Positions 40,718 to 54,718 of a DNA stretch of 64,000 nt are shown piece by piece. Source of the stretch: Pocillopora verrucosa (taxonomy: Eukaryota > Cnidaria > Anthozoa > Scleractinia > Pocilloporidae). The stretch covers positions 27,823,131 through 27,887,130 of the forward strand of contig NC_089315.1 in the NCBI RefSeq assembly GCF_036669915.1, read 5' to 3'. The notes beneath the pieces were generated by a model. The model was not told the origin of the DNA and did not search any database. It worked only from the letters and a program-made list of their open reading frames with translations. The translations under genes and the position numbers were made by a program. Numbering within the stretch: the stretch's first letter is position 1; each line of letters starts with the position of its first letter.

Positions 40718-43356
40718 TTACTCTGGGAATAAAAAAATAAACGTTTACGTTAGTAGCGATAAATAGTTTTACTCTTGGGTTCCAATGTAAATGAAAAGAA
40801 AGAAACTCAATTTACCAACATTACTCCCGCAAAAACGCATCGGGCAACCTTCCGGCTTGTTCAGCTTATACACAAAAAACCTGCCGCAGTCTCGCACCTT
40901 GATGACTTGATCACGGAAACAGCATTCATTGAGCCAATGGAAGCAAACTTTTCCATTTACAATACCGTCACTTACTTCAGGATGAGGGGAGCTTAACCAA
41001 CCAGTGACTGCTGTTCCGCACTTTTGGGTTGGAACACATTTAGAAGCCATTTTGTCTCCAGCGGGACGCAAGAAGCGATACCATCGTGGGGAGAGGCTAT
41101 TGTCACAAATGGCTGCCAATCCCTCAGGAGGATCGGACTCGACGGAGCGATCCCTTGTGCTAAGTTGCAAATATTGGAGGCATTCGCTTTCTGTGGCAAG
41201 ATCGAAGGTTTAATGCCGTGGTATTATATTAAAAAATAATAATGATGATTAAAAAAACATTAGCTATCTTGAAAGATTAAGCCAGGTTCGAATTATTTAT
41301 GTGTTAAGAAAAAGGCACCTTAGGTAAATATAAAGCCAACTAATTCTTTTGCCACGAGTTTTCGCTTTCAGATTCGTATGAATCCTCGCCAAAAATTCGT
41401 TTCATTTTGCCATTCATGTGAATTTATTTACTAGGCGTTTCAAAATATTTGCCGGACTCCCCGTTTTCTCCCTCTGACTGAACCTTCTTCCGTTAGCAGT
41501 TAACCTGTGAAAACTGCATTTAGTATATCGATGCATTGCGGAAAAATTCTTCATACCCATCTATACATGTATGTATAATCGATTGGAAGGCAAGGTGAAG
41601 ATAATCATGACATATATGTAAACAGAGAAGGCCAATTTGAATCACCGCCACCAATCACGGGTTCGATGACGAAAGGAGACTCACATAAAAGTAAAAAAAA
41701 AATTATAAACAGACAGCCCCACTGACCTTCTCCTACAAATCTGTAAACTAGATTAGCGTGCATGCCGCCGACTTCAGAGGTGCAATGTAGAGACCGACCG
41801 TAGCGGTCATACGTTAATGGGGCAGTAGCACCACTCCAGCATTCTCCATAAAACTGAATACTAAAGGAAAAAATCAAAAATAAAAGTGGCAGCTACAATT
41901 TTATTGTCATTAATTCTACAGGTCACGCGGTGGTATATTTGCGTTCAGAAAAACAAGACATTTACTAATTCTCTCAATGGAAAATATCCTTAGAAAGCTC
42001 CATAAATCTTCCAAAAAATTTTGACTCTCTGTCGACTATTAAAGCAACTCTGTTATTTGAAGAGTCGTTTGTCTATTTAGTTTACCTACCCAAAATACAT
42101 ATAATTCTTTTCTTTCGCTCTCTTAGCACATTTGTCGACCACTTCCATCGTGTTGTTCCAATCAATATTTCCTCGATAATTTGCTATTAGTTCTGGAAGA
42201 GCTCTTGCTCTTGGACTCCTCTTGTCCTTAAAACAGCCAACCTTGACAAATTGAGATGCGTCTGTGAAGAAAAGTTTAAACATGTTTCATAAGTTTCTTT
42301 TTTCTAAATCAGTTAATATGTGCATTTGCTAGGGATCAATATCTTTCCTGCTTTCGTTTGATTTCATTAATTTCTTTCGTGAAACTAGAAAAGTGTATGA
42401 AATCTTTCCACTCGACTGGATAAATGTTCAGCATCTTTTAGGAATTTTTATTTTGTTTGTACATTTGTTTGTCTGTGTTTGTTAACTGACCTTAAGTGAT
42501 CATGCCTTGGGCTTTTTTATTATATTTTTCAATCAATATTTCCTTTTTATGTTGCAACTTTGACATTGTGCGATGCATTAAAGTGTAAAACTTAGAAAAT
42601 ATTATACAACTGTCTTTGTCATCAGTCTCGAGAGTTGCGCAGATTGGGAACTACAAATTTCCCAACTGACTCTCGCATGTGTACTTGCTAAGGCTATGAA
42701 AAAAGATGATTTAGTGCCTTTCTATGGTAGGGTAATTAACAAGTTCAGAGCCAACATAGAGACCAACTTAACCGCTCGCAAAAAAAGATTGTTCTACCTA
42801 AGTATCGAGAGTATATACATACTGTAATATTATAACCAAATACACCTACGGTGTTTACACATACATACAAGGGCACATGCATACATTTTTTTTCTATATT
42901 TTTGAAGGATCATGACCGCAATAACCTCCATTTGGCTGGAAAATATGCTCGTAAATTTGTCCTTGGCCATTATCTGCACCTGTAGACTTCGTTTTTGGAA
43001 AAGCTGCTAGCTTATATAGAAATATACATGTCGTGTCCGCGGACAAATCCTTAAAAATATCTCAAGCCAAATAGAGGCTACTATTTACAAATAAATGAAT
43101 CTGTTCTGTGACCTATTGGGGTTGCAGCGTTAATTTCTAACAAAAAGCTGTAAGAATTATATGGGCCATTCAGCACTCCAAATGGACGTGACCCCGAATA
43201 ATTAAGCCTGTTGTTTAGTTAAGATTTGACAACTAAAAGTAATTACCAAAAAACTGAACTTCTCTAAAGTGACCTAATAACGCAAGCTAGTTTCCACAAT
43301 TGGAGAAAAGATGCGCTTTTTCCATATTTTTGCCCATTTCCCTATTAGTGTTGGAA

Positions 43357-43412
<56 letters not shown>

Positions 43413-44474
43413 CATATATATATTTTTTTTTTATCTTCAACGCACGCTATCACCCATGCGGTTCACAAAGAGAATTTCGTTAACCAATGATATTGTAGTA
43501 AGTTGTTCGAAAAGCTTACAAACCCGCTGATTACGATTAATCAGGAAAAAAAAATGTTTTCTCTGCGCAAATGAAAATCTGCATCTAATAACTTCGTTGG
43601 ATAGTGCTTTTAATATGGTATCTAGCTTCTCATTTCTTTATCAAACTTTTTAAACGTATTTTCTTTTTTTATCGTTGTTTTCTTTCTCTTATTCCTTGTA
43701 TCATTTTAAACGTAAATGCTGATACCTCACGCACGTGCGCTGTCTACATCAAGTCAACCGAGTTGCTCAATCTTCTTATTACAGTGTAAGAACTAACCTG
43801 TCACATGGTATTTACTTGAAGCGTGTTTCCAATTTGACATGCTAAGATCTCAATTAGATCTTTGTGGCAGGAATTCATTCAGCGAAAAGTTTGATCGTTC
43901 TTTTCACGCAACTTATCCAATTGACAAGTTCTTTATCATTGATGATACTCACGAAGCACCGGAAACATCCTCTCAACTACAGAGACATTTTATGCACTAA
44001 TCGGATTAAGGTTTTCAAAAAATTCGGAGAAATATAACCGATAAACGATGTTATGAATTCTAAGAAAAGGGGTATAATCGGTAAACTAATGTCTGAATGC
44101 GAGATTTAACGTTACAGCAATCGACGAGGAGTAGTTCGAACGAGAGTCTAGCTATTTTTTTTTTTTTTTTGCTGCGTGAGCTGCCTCGTTAAATTTTCAC
44201 AAACCCAACTAAATGTCGTAGATCGTTCCTCTTTTGAAATGTATCTCTGGATTATCTTTCACCGATACATGTTTTTCCATGACATCATTTATTTGTGAAC
44301 GTGGATTTTCATGGTTCGTTTAAAACAAAGCCGACTACTACCCTAAGCTTGATTGTGATGTCCTCGAAATTTCAAAACCTAGGACACAAAGAGTAAAATG
44401 TTGCACGAACCTGTTAAGCTTAAGCTGTATTCGAGACACAAGAAAGCAACTGCAGCCAAAGTCTTCAATTTCAT
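40718..44474 (-). CDS. Gene 7b: secreted GC-CW + D8C two-domain protein
   Basis: Minus-strand exons in order are 44474-44411, 42261-42090, 41860-41727, 41190-40816 and 40722-40718, 249 residues with consistent phases. The signal peptide is MKLKTLAAVAFLCLEYSLSL. The GC-CW domain (VGCFKDKRS, then FGIQFYGECWSG) is split by a phase-2 intron just before IQFYGECW. The D8C domain (WYRFLRPAG, CGTAVTGWLSSPHP, DGIVNGKVCF, VRDCGRFFVYKL, RFCG) matches the eight-Cys domain next to the ZP module in vertebrate uromodulin and GP2. The last exon supplies only Glu and the stop, behind a very good acceptor (ttttttattcccag). Without that splice, the frame would run to a stop at 40769. There is no membrane anchor. 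Its ligand is unknown. Confidence 0.8.
40728..40741 (+). terminator. Polyadenylation signals of gene 6
   Basis: AATAAA at 40728-40733 and again at 40736-40741, about 200 bases after the TGA of gene 6. They overlap the convergent 3' end of gene 7b. Confidence 0.55.
43362..43424. repeat. (TA)n microsatellite in gene 7b first intron
   Basis: A long TA run interrupted by two tacata units, in the 2.1-kb intron between the signal exon and the first GC-CW exon. I see no coding exon elsewhere in this intron. Confidence 0.95.
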
Positions 44475-45385
44475 TGTTGTAGAAGTGTAAGCTGTTTTAG
44501 CGCAAGTTTATGAGCGCATTGTTTTCAGCGTCGCAGAAGTAAGCAGAATAGAAAGCTGAAGGTGTTCGATTGGGTTTTTAAATTAACAGCGCTGGTAAAT
44601 ATAAACGCTTCGGCAGCTGTCGCAAGCAATATTGATAAAATATGATTATTTTCACTGACTAGCTTTGAAATGTAAAGGAGGCGTTACTGCTGCTGGTTCA
44701 ATATTCTACGTAGCTTTCAAGTTACTTTCCTTTGTTTGTGTTTAAGAATTGGGCAATATTTATACAACCTCTCGATTTTCTTTAAGCCACATACATGTGG
44801 GAGAACGTCTTCACGAAGACACATTATTATGACGAGAGTTGCGATCAAGTTCAAAATCTTAGACTGTAGCGTAGTTGGTAGGACTTTATCGGTCTGAAAA
44901 CGATGATAGAAGATGTCAATCATCAGACGCCAGAACGAATCAAACCAAGACAAGATTTGTTCCGTTCTTTCTCTATCTCCGGTCCATAATAGAACAATCG
45001 ACAGCAAGCAACAAGAGAAGGAAATTTATACGTGATCAAGATAAAAGGGATGGCGCGCCTGAAGCAGTAGGTCAAGTAGCTGAAGAGCGGACTAAAGATA
45101 CGCACACCTTTTTTTTTTTATTTCATGATTTCAATATCTTTTGACAATTGGAACCCTAACACTGAAATAAAATTCACGCTCGACTTAGCCTCCACTCTTT
45201 TCCTTGTGTCAAAGCGTCCTAGGTCTTCAAACACCGTTAAACTGCCGATATAAATAGAAAAAAACGGGATAAAAGTCAGTTTTCTATGAAAAACTTTAAA
45301 GTACTATGACCATTAAGTATGTTAGATTTATTTAGCACTAATGTGGGACCTCGCTGTTAGGACTTTATTAAAGATAAAGAGTGTA

Positions 45386-48073
45386 TCACCCAGTGACCTT
45401 TCGGAATGAGTAATTTGTAGATTGGAACATGTTATGATTTCGAAAAGGAATATGTTCTGCTTAAGGAAATGAATTGACGCATTAGTAATGGAGGGCGGAG
45501 GAAATTGGTAAAGGTGGGGGCGGACATGTTTCGTTTCAGAGAGAGAACTCGCAAATGAGGTAGTGGGCGAACTTGCAATGTGGTGGGACCTCCATAAACC
45601 GACAAATACTTGACTTCTGATTTTGTCTCAGCTCCAACTTGAAACCTGAGTATGATATCAGATATTTGCACAAATATGACATGAGGTGATGTGGGCACGA
45701 GAAAATATGAACAGTCTTTAATCGTAAAACTTACCCGATGCTGCACTTCCACAAAAGCCCATGGGACAAGCCTGTGTACCCGCTAATTTATAGACATAGA
45801 ATCTACCGCAGTTTCTAAGCTTGATGTCTTGATCCCATTTACAGCAGTCTGATTTCCAACTGTAGCATACTTTCCCATTAACAATGCCATCAGTCATTTT
45901 TGGATGTGGGGAGCTCAGCCATCCCGTAACCACTGTTCCACATCTCGCCGACGGAAGACACTTAGAAGCCATTAGATTCCCAGCGGGTTTTTGGAAACGG
46001 TACCACCCAGGCTTGAGTTTCTTATCGCAGGCAGGAGCAGTTCCACTGGGTAGGCGTGATGACTCCGAGCGATCAACTTTGTTTAGCTCCTTGTATTTGA
46101 CGCACTCTTGTTCTGCAGAAAGGGAAGAATACTTGACTCTTCAGTGGAGTGTTCTCACCTTCAGTGCTAACAATGCATGAACATCGACGACTCTAATTAA
46201 ATTACGGTAACACATAACAATAGGACTGGTTATTAAAGGGCCCACTAACCAAAGACAGACAAACTGACACACAAATAGTACGATGAGGCGATTATTCTAC
46301 GAACCATCTCCTGCAAATCTGTAGACGACATTGGTGAGTGCTGTACCAACTACAGATTTAGACGTACACGGAGAAGATCTTCCATAGCGGTCGTATGTCT
46401 TAGGAGCGGTGGCACCACTCCAACACTCCCCGTAGAATTGAATTCTAAGACAAAAAAAGCTTTGAATTAACTAAAGAATCAGAATTCGTGGAAGCTGACA
46501 ACCCTGAAAAAGATTGTTTGAAACAACCACTTGAAAGGATGCTGCATCTGTTTTATGAGCTTTGAAGACTGTGGATAGAATACTCCTGCATCTTGCGATT
46601 AAATTTTTCTGCAGTCTATGGTCTCTCAGGTATAAGTGATATCCCTGACTAGTACTCACGCGAAATACATGTAATTCTTTTCTTTCGCTTTCTTTGCACA
46701 TTTCTCAACCACTTCCATCAGATTGTTCCAATTGATATTTCCTCGATAATTTGCTAATAGTTCGGGAAGAGCTCTAGCTCTTGGACTCAACTTGTCCCTA
46801 AAACAGCCAACCTTGACATATTGAGATGCATCTGAGAGGAAAAGAAGAAAGGAAAATCATTCGTGATCTCTCCACTCGACTGGAAAAGTGTTCACTGGCA
46901 ACTCGTTGGAATTGCTCTTGTTTTTTTACCAACTTACATTAGGAGATCATATTATTACCTTTTTTTTCTCTTGGTTTCACGTTTCCCTTTCTTGTTTTTT
47001 CAGGAAAACTAAAAATTCTTTATGCTGGAAAATGAATAGACCGAGAATACTGTCTTAACTGTAACTGTACAATCTGAACTGTGAAAAGACACACATCGAT
47101 CTTAAGAAATCAATAGTTTATTTTATTATTTATTTATTTTCCATTCCAGACACAGGTTTTAGCTTCGAGTGAGTCTTTAATTTTTAAATCAAAAAAATGG
47201 CTGGAAGTATAATATCAGAAAACTGTCAGATTCCCAAATTTTAGGGTTCCTTTTGCCTACTGAGTTGTCCTTTAGTCAGCGTCTGTAAAATGTCAGTATT
47301 CTATTGTAAGCCGACTTTGCTATTCATACGCGTTCTGAATAAATTGTCCACGTGAATGCAAACAAAATCGTAAGATTTTAACTGCTTTTGTTTAATGGGA
47401 TAAATTGGCATATGCAACTTAGCACTGCCGCCGAATATTCTCAAGTTACAAAAAAAAAAAAGGAAAGACCAATAATTCTCTATGCTCTTACTAAATGGAG
47501 GAGAAACGGAAACATGGCAATTGAAGGTTAGCCATTGACAATCAGTGAATTTCAGACTAGCTGTCGGAAAAATAATTTTGTCATGCAAATGTCTCAACTA
47601 GCTGTGGTTAGTAAGTTGAACCCATACCTTAGAGTTCATCAGCTCAGGGCAGCATGTATTTCTTTAGAATTTTTAGCAATGAGCTTTATCAATTCTCTTA
47701 AGAAGAAAATGATAGCTCTCAAATGCTTAAAGGAAACGTAGCGAAATTCTAAAATAGTCAATGCAATCACGGAGAAAACAGCCGAAAAGAAACGTCTGAC
47801 AGGCTATAGAGAGTTTAGAGAGTTAATTTACCCCAGGATGAAACAGCAAAACAATTTCCGGATCAGTGTTTTTTTTTTTGAAGAGTATGCTTACTTCCCA
47901 ATTCTGTCAAAACAGGCAGCACTGATGGTTCTGTTTCCGAGTGATTTGAATCGAATCAAACTAGAGGCATTTGATTAAAAAAAAATCTGAAGTAAGATTC
48001 ATTACAGACCTGCACAGCGTGTGTAATATCCAAAGTACAGGAGAAATACAGAGCATAAGACTAGTAAATTCAT
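45386..48073 (-). CDS. Gene 7a: secreted GC-CW + D8C two-domain protein
   Basis: Minus-strand exons are 48073-48010, 46831-46660, 46444-46305, 46112-45735 and probably 45456-45386, 274 residues. The signal peptide is MNLLVLCSVFLLYFGYYTRC. The GC-CW domain (VGCFRDKLS, IQFYGECWSG) has the same phase-2 intron as gene 7b, its closest relative. The D8C domain is in one exon (WYRFQKPAG, CGTVVTGWLSSPHP, DGIVNGKVCY, LRNCGRFYVYKL, GFCG). The last exon is chosen because its acceptor has a perfect tactaat branch motif 18 bases before the AG, and minus-strand AATAAA motifs follow soon after (45369-45364 and 45332-45327). It encodes a divergent 23-residue tail. Alternatives are reading through to a stop at 45718 or a short exon at 45283-45276. 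Confidence 0.75.
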
Positions 48074-48894
48074 ATTTTCTTCCTTGTAGCGGGATTTACT
48101 TTCTTTAAATCGTGGCTTGAGGGTAACGTAGAGACGGTGACAGGTGTTAAATGTCGGTGTGGGTCGTGGGTAACTTGTCAGCTGACAGCAAACCTTTTAA
48201 AATTAATTCTGATAGAGAGAATAGAAGAATCATGTTTCCGTAAACGATCAGTGATATAACTTACCACAATTTCAATTAAATGAGTTCCAGCTAACTGTTT
48301 AAAGTTGAAGTCTACTGCGCTTTGCGTCAAATCCGATCTGCCACAGAACTTTAAGCGTGGTACTTTTTTAAAAAACTTAAATACTCAATGCTCATGAAGT
48401 TTCTTGTCATTTGCCAGCCCACCAAGTAAACAATGAATAGATTGCCCTAATCTTAATCTTAGCTTGAATCGCAAAGCTTTGTTATACTAAGCAAATATAA
48501 TAGTCTAAACAACACTGATCACAAAGTACTTCTGGCGTTCTCAGTGATTTAGTTCAAACCATCGATCTAAATGTTTCTTTGTCTTGCGATGGCCGAGAGA
48601 GTATTCACTTAGCTTACGGATCAGCTTCACTTGTGTAACGCTTTTCCAGAAAGATAAGATAGAATACAGTTTTGGTTAAGATAACGCTCAGAGGAAGAAA
48701 AACCTTAAAAATCAAAAAATTAAAAGGTTTTGTCTCAGCTAGGTTTGCTGTCACGATTAACACTGTCACTTTTCTAAGCCTTTTTTTTTTTTTCCTTCTA
48801 CTGTTTAGGTGTTTTCTTACTGTTTTCAATTGTTCAACTGTTTCTTTCTTTTACTTTTATTTTGTTTGGTCTGGTTTACTGTTGTTGACGTTGC

Positions 48895-48895
<1 letters not shown>

Positions 48896-48941
<46 letters not shown>

Positions 48942-48942
48942 C
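48896..48942. repeat. (ATT)n microsatellite
   Basis: About 15 tandem att units. Poly-Leu, poly-Tyr or poly-Asn frames over it are artefacts. Confidence 0.95.
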
Positions 48943-50079
48943 ATTTCCCTTTTTACTCCCAAAAAGAAGAAAATCTTTGCAAAAAAAAAATCTATCATAT
49001 GTTAACCCTCTTACAGCGATTGCATTAAACTTTTTAAAGCTACACACCTAGGACTTTTTGCTATTGATGGAATATGGACAGGGTATGCATGACCCAAGTT
49101 TTTTTCATGCTAAAACGAATTGGAGCAAAAACTGGAACATAATCTCTTTTTTTCTCCTGCTCTTTTTCTAAATAATTTGAAGTGACGAGAAGCGGAATCC
49201 TTTTCTTCAGAGATTTCAAAAAAATTTCCAGAAGTGCGGCCTTTAGAGAGGCTCGTTTAGGACAGTTAACAATAGGTGGCAAGGTCTTAGTGATTTAGCT
49301 GTTTCGCATCGAATTTTTTTCTTAATCAGAAACTTAAAAAGGCCGCAATTAAAGTATACAGGAAAAAAATTATTTACGTGTATTGCGCAATGAATTCACT
49401 AATCCTAGTTGCATTCTTAAATTGCCATGATTCTATATTACCTATAGATACGCAGAGAACACCTTAAGGCGAAGTTATGCTAACCTGTTTCCTCGATGCT
49501 CTTTCCCTCTTTAAAAAAGGACGCGGTAAAATGCCCAACTTGTTCCTTAAGAATGGTTATATAATTCCAATTATTGAATTATCTCAAGAACTTAACAGCT
49601 GTAAAACAAACATTTTAATGTACTTGAACAAAGTGAAGACTCCATCGCTTGCCGCGTGGTAGCGATTATCTATATGATAAAGAAAATCAAAAGATGCGAC
49701 ATGAATTTCCCGCCTTTCGGAACAAACATATTAATTAGACCTGCAGTAATTATTGTTCTCAATATTGCAATACATCACATTTACCATTTTAACTTACTGA
49801 GGGTAAGAGGATTCTTTTTTCATAAAGCATAATAAAAGATTCTTTGGAGGGTTTAATACAGAAATTCGCCCGAAATGAGACCAACTTGAGGAAAAAAAAA
49901 CCTAGAAATTAGCCATTATGTTCTGCCTGTATCCGAGCTACAAACTGAAATGTCATTACAAATAAAATGAAGTCAGATGAAATATAATACATTATATGCA
50001 TAAATGAATTAAGGGGATACTGTTCTGGCTAAAATGTGGCGCTGCGTCGATAAAGGCATTTCAGGATAATCTGGTTTTA

Positions 50080-50257
50080 TCAGCTGGGTTGATAATGTAA
50101 ATTGGTCGCCGCAAAGAGTATTTTTGTATAGTATATAAAGAGAAAATGTTTCCTGCGTTAGCTCTTCGTCAGAGCGAAGACCTGACACTGAAACGTCAGC
50201 CTTAGAAACTATTCACAGAGGCCAACTTACATCATCTTCTCAGTCTATAAAACCGAA
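50080..50257. repeat. Dispersed palindromic repeat, copy D
   Basis: gttgataatgtaaattggtc at the left, agctcttcgtcagagcgaag at the centre, and ggccaacttacatcatcttc at the right. It is related to copies A, C and E with substitutions and an internal insertion. Confidence 0.7.
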
Positions 50258-51496
50258 TAATTAATTCAGAAGTCTCGAGAAAGTTTCGGAGAAATTTTCC
50301 AGTCAATGGTTTTCTTTTTCATTTATTTGTATATAATCAAATATGACGCTGATTTAAAACTAGCTTTTGAAATGTAAATCATTTAAGCTAATCTTTGTGA
50401 TTTCACAAGCAGCTTTGAATATGACTATATAGTAATAAATACAATAATTTAGTTTCCGAAAAGAACACTCTTTTCGATTAAATAGCTAAGTGGGAAGCGT
50501 CCATCTGTTTACGGAAAGGTATATGTTTATAAATACATACCTGTCAATTTTAACCGTTTTTTCTTACCACCATTTTATGAGGATTTTATCTTTGAAAATA
50601 AATTTTTATCGGATCATTTGGTTTTATAGATCGTAACGTGAGCGTTAGCCTTTCTTCAATTGGAATCAGATCGACAATAACACTGAGAGAAATGTATACT
50701 TGTAATGATCACTTCTTTCAAGTTTGTTTTGAGGGATCTAGCACTTTACTTCATGTTCGTAACTAACTATTGCTTGCCTTGTAATCACGGTAAATTTCGA
50801 GGTAGGGTCTTTACGATGTGAAAGTAAAGATACGCCAAAAATAAACTGCATATATTTGAAGCACAGGTATCATAAACGTACATCTATCAGGAAACAGCAA
50901 TAAATCCAAAAATATTGCCGGATTAAATGAGTACTACATTTTACGTTCTGCTCTCATTTCATGGGCTTATCATCGGCGTAGCTATCACACTTACGACTGT
51001 ACCACTTGTCTATTTCAGAAGTGTATAACAGTCCTTCAAAGCGTTTCCGCAACTATGTATTTTTGATGGTCTTTCAAACATCGTTGTCGAATTATATTGT
51101 TCTGTCATCTGATTGTGCTTTCGAAAAATTCAAGCTTTAATTTTTTTTTTGATGGTAAAACCGAATTCTCCTCTACGTCTCTATTTTAAAGGGTGTCACA
51201 TTGTCATTGATGCGAATATTTTGTTGGTTTATGAGCAGGATTGCAGATTTCTGAACGTTCTTATACACATATCTAATGAAATACCTTGATTGCCAAGCTT
51301 TATTTTCATTATCTTCCGCCGGGACCGCGAGGCAGCACTGATAGGAAAACGATGCAAATCAGCCAAGCTAATTCGTAAATAGATTACAGGGGAAGCAAAA
51401 TAGTAACTTAAAAATTAGTTTAGTAGCAAACGGGCTATTGCGAGGGGACTTGTGCTTGCATCGTATGAAGATAAACCGTCCCATTTCAACAGCAAC

Positions 51497-51502
51497 TTTA
51501 TT
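51497..51502 (-). terminator. Polyadenylation signal of gene 8
   Basis: Minus-strand AATAAA about 140 bases beyond the predicted stop of gene 8. Confidence 0.5.
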
Positions 51503-51642
51503 CTGTTTTATGAAATTCACTAAAATAGATAAATAAATAAATGAATGAAAAAAGAAAAAAATGAAAACAAAAATTCCAAGCCAATAATTTACTTCTTTGA
51601 GTATCACATCCTATGCGAGTCCTATGCATTATACAGGGATCG

Positions 51643-54600
51643 TCAGCCCTAAAAGAATATAAATAAACAAATTATTAGTCTAAACATTTTCAAACGGTTC
51701 GAAATTAAGTTTCTCATAACACCATATTACATTAAAGCCTTGTATCAATCCCAAAACGCAGTTGTGATTCTTGTCAAATTACATATGATATCGGATTCGA
51801 ACCTCATTTGACCGGCGAGACTATTTAAAAAAAGGACACGTGAACTACTTAAACTACTAGAGTTTCTTTCTTGAAAGCCAGAACAAAATGTTAAACACCC
51901 ATGAAATACATTCTCTAAGCAAGCGTAAATATGCGGTTTAGCCCATAACTACATTTGGCAAAACACCTCAACAAACATAAACAAATATAAGGACTCAAAA
52001 GAAATCAAAGAGAAAGTAACGCGAGGAAAGAAAAAAAAACCAATAAACAAATTGATCGATGTTGTAACTTACTATTCTTCCGTTGCCACAGTATCTCAAC
52101 TGACAATATGGCGCCGATGGAAGATAGAAGACGTAAAATCCTGCGCAATTACGAACTTTAGCTTGGGTGGACGTGAAACAGCAGTTTCTGTCTTGGTTAA
52201 AGCAAATTTCTCGAGACACAATTCCATCTTGAACGGAAGGAAGTGGCCCGTTTAGCCATCCAGGTACGATGGTCCCGCATTTGAACCTACTGGGGCAACT
52301 GTTGGCCATAGCTGTGCCCGCACGGCCTTCGAATCGATACCACGAAGGCTTGAGATTGAAATCGCACGGAGCAGAAGGGGTGTAAGGGTGATGAATCGAC
52401 CGGTCTGGTGCTTGAAGAATTCGGTATTCTTTACATTCTGGAAAAAGACAAAGTTTGCAAGAGAGCAAATAACTAACTCGTACAGCAACAGCGCTTCGAT
52501 AAGTCAATGCTAAGGAAATAACTTGATAAAAATCCCTTTTCAGTCGAGTCTTGCTGCGTTTCAAAAAATCTATTTTCTCCGCTTTAATTTCGGATTTTAT
52601 TCGTTCCTTGTCCGATTATCCTTACATCTAGGATTGGCCGCGGTGATCGCTTTGGGTTACGTTCTATGACACTTCATCAAAATTAAATGTTCTCTATCAG
52701 CTGTGGCAAAAACTATCACCTTTAAAAACGAGCCGGTACACAAAATTAGCCATTCGCTTTCCAACACCATTTACACATCGGGTCGACTTTCCATCCTCGT
52801 CATAAGTCAAATGTGCATGTGGTCCACTCCAGCATTCACCGTAGAACTGAAGACCAAAGTACACATAGCCGGCCTTTTTTACTTCTTTGGCACAGGCTTG
52901 TATCGTGTTATTAATGTTATTCCAATCAACTCGATAGGGCCTGGAGCGATAATTCCTGACTAGAAGGGGTAGTGGCCTTGGTACGTCCAATTTGTCCCCA
53001 AAACAACCAATTGGTTCGTAATGAAAGTCTAGAATATTCGAAAACAAAACAAAATTGTCAAGACAAAAACAATACGCATATAAACAAACAAAGAAACTAA
53101 TGATTTTTTATGGATATAGCATCGCCCCTGAAAAAAATTGGTTGTTCCAGGGGTCCGTTTCTCGAAGGCCCAGGTAACTTAACGGGCTCGTAAAGTGGTT
53201 CTGTGTTCATTCAAGATGAGGGTCACAAAAATTTTGAAAATTATGCAATGAAACTATCAGCTAGAAAAACAACATGGACTGGTTCGTTTGCCAGAACATG
53301 CTTCTCTATTCTTAAAATTTTGATTTTAAAATACGGCTTTGGATCCGTTTAGTTACCGGGACTTTTGAGGAAACGGGCCCCAGTAAAGGTATAAATAATA
53401 TAAATATTGGTCTATCAACGATGCTCTTTGTCACATTATAAGCCTCGCAGTTTGACTGGTTCATTTATAAGTTACAGTGACATTTGGTATTGAAATTTCC
53501 TCAGCGAGATGATCCACCAGTTGCAACATATATCAAAGGAGTTTTAGTCTGCCTTGTGTGGTTCCTCAATCTGTATTTTAAATTTCCTCATCCTCATTAT
53601 CAATCCATTTTAATTCCTTCCAGCCCAAGCCATCCTTATTTAACAATCTTTGGTTGTCTCTTTTACTATCAGAGTTAACTTCATTAGAGAAAAAAAATGT
53701 TTCTCAAAATATTCACGATGCCAAGCTTAACTACGTGGCGAAACTCATTACTTTAGTTAGCTTTCTTACTTTAGATAACATGTCATAACAAAGGAGAAGA
53801 AAAACTGCCAACCGCAGGGAAGCTGCTGAATACATATTGCTATCAAAACATGCCATCCTATCATATTTGAAAAGAAATACCATGTAACCTGTAATATGAC
53901 ATAAGCAAAAAAGAAAAGGCATTGAATCTTTTGAACAAATACAGAGACTGAATGAAAATCTGATTGCTATCCAAATTAACTTCGGTTTGGAAGAACCCCG
54001 GCAGATAATTTTTCCGAATATACCCTCGTTGGAATGTTTTTTGAAAAAAAAAGAAAAAAATTACATTAAAGAAAGCTAACACACACCAGCCACTGAACTG
54101 TAACTTGACTAGAAAAGAAATTTACGAGCGCCATAGATGAAATTTATGAAACTAGTTTCATCCCTCTGGCGTTTAACGCTGGTCACTTGGGTGGATGGAT
54201 CGCATTGGACAATTTATGAATTTTTAAAGGTATAATTCGTAAATTGATTAGCCACACAGGAAAGAGTTATCGGTAATGTAGAAACGAAAGAGAGTTTAGC
54301 GTAAAAACAAAAACAGATCGTCAACTGCATTTAAACAGGAGTCGTTTTTAGTAAGCACGTGGTAAAACATCTACAACGACCAGTTTCATACAAGTAAAGA
54401 TTATTTCGAAACAAAGGAAAGCTCTCCATTTTGAACTTTTTGACTGTTCTTGGGGTTTAAAGTCCTTTGGCTATTTACGTATATATTATGAATCAGAATC
54501 GTGCTGCGTAAGATTAAAATTCTAAGGTTAAACTAAAGTTTCTTGAAGAAAGCGCGCATGCTTTTTATCTCGAAGATTATCATTTTTTTCTTTTACGCAC

Positions 54601-54718
54601 AGTGCTATCAATAGTCTTTACCTTCTTCATCTCGGAATAAATTAATTTTCTCATTCTCCTCTGCCGCTATTAAACAACTAAGGAAGAACTGCAACAGAAG
54701 AAACTGAGGCGTGATCAT
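51643..54718 (-). CDS. Gene 8: secreted GC-CW + D8C two-domain protein
   Basis: Minus-strand exons are 54718-54622, 53028-52720, 52437-52073 and probably a 6-base coding exon 51648-51643 (Gly, stop), 258 residues. The signal exon reads MITPQFLLLQFFLSCLIAA followed by an acidic stretch (EENEK, RDEE). The GC-CW domain (IGCFGDKLD, VDWNNINNTI, FGLQFYGECWSG, ANFVYRL) is in one exon without the split seen in genes 7a, 7b and 9. The D8C domain (WYRFEGRAG, CGTIVPGWLNGPLP, DGIVSREICF, RNCAGFYVFYL, RYCGNG) is also in one exon. The D8C exon ends in phase 0 before gtaagt. The short last exon is inferred from a good acceptor (tattcttttag). Otherwise the frame continues into a hydrophobic tail ending at 51995. 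Confidence 0.78.

Larger units (their letters stand above)
48074..51642. other. Spacer between gene 7a and gene 8
   Basis: I see no exon with recognisable domain sequence on either strand. The stretch holds an (ATT)n tract at 48896-48942, a palindromic repeat at 50080-50257 and the polyadenylation signal of gene 8. Promoter sequence of gene 7a should be just above 48073, but I cannot define it. Confidence 0.6.

Noticed and set aside
41004..41239. Plus-strand frames over 40.8-41.2 kb
   Set aside because: They are antisense shadows of the D8C exon of gene 7b.
40816..46112. Genes 7a and 7b as one long gene
   Set aside because: A separate signal-peptide exon in phase 1 (44474-44411) sits between them, and each has its own plausible 3' end.
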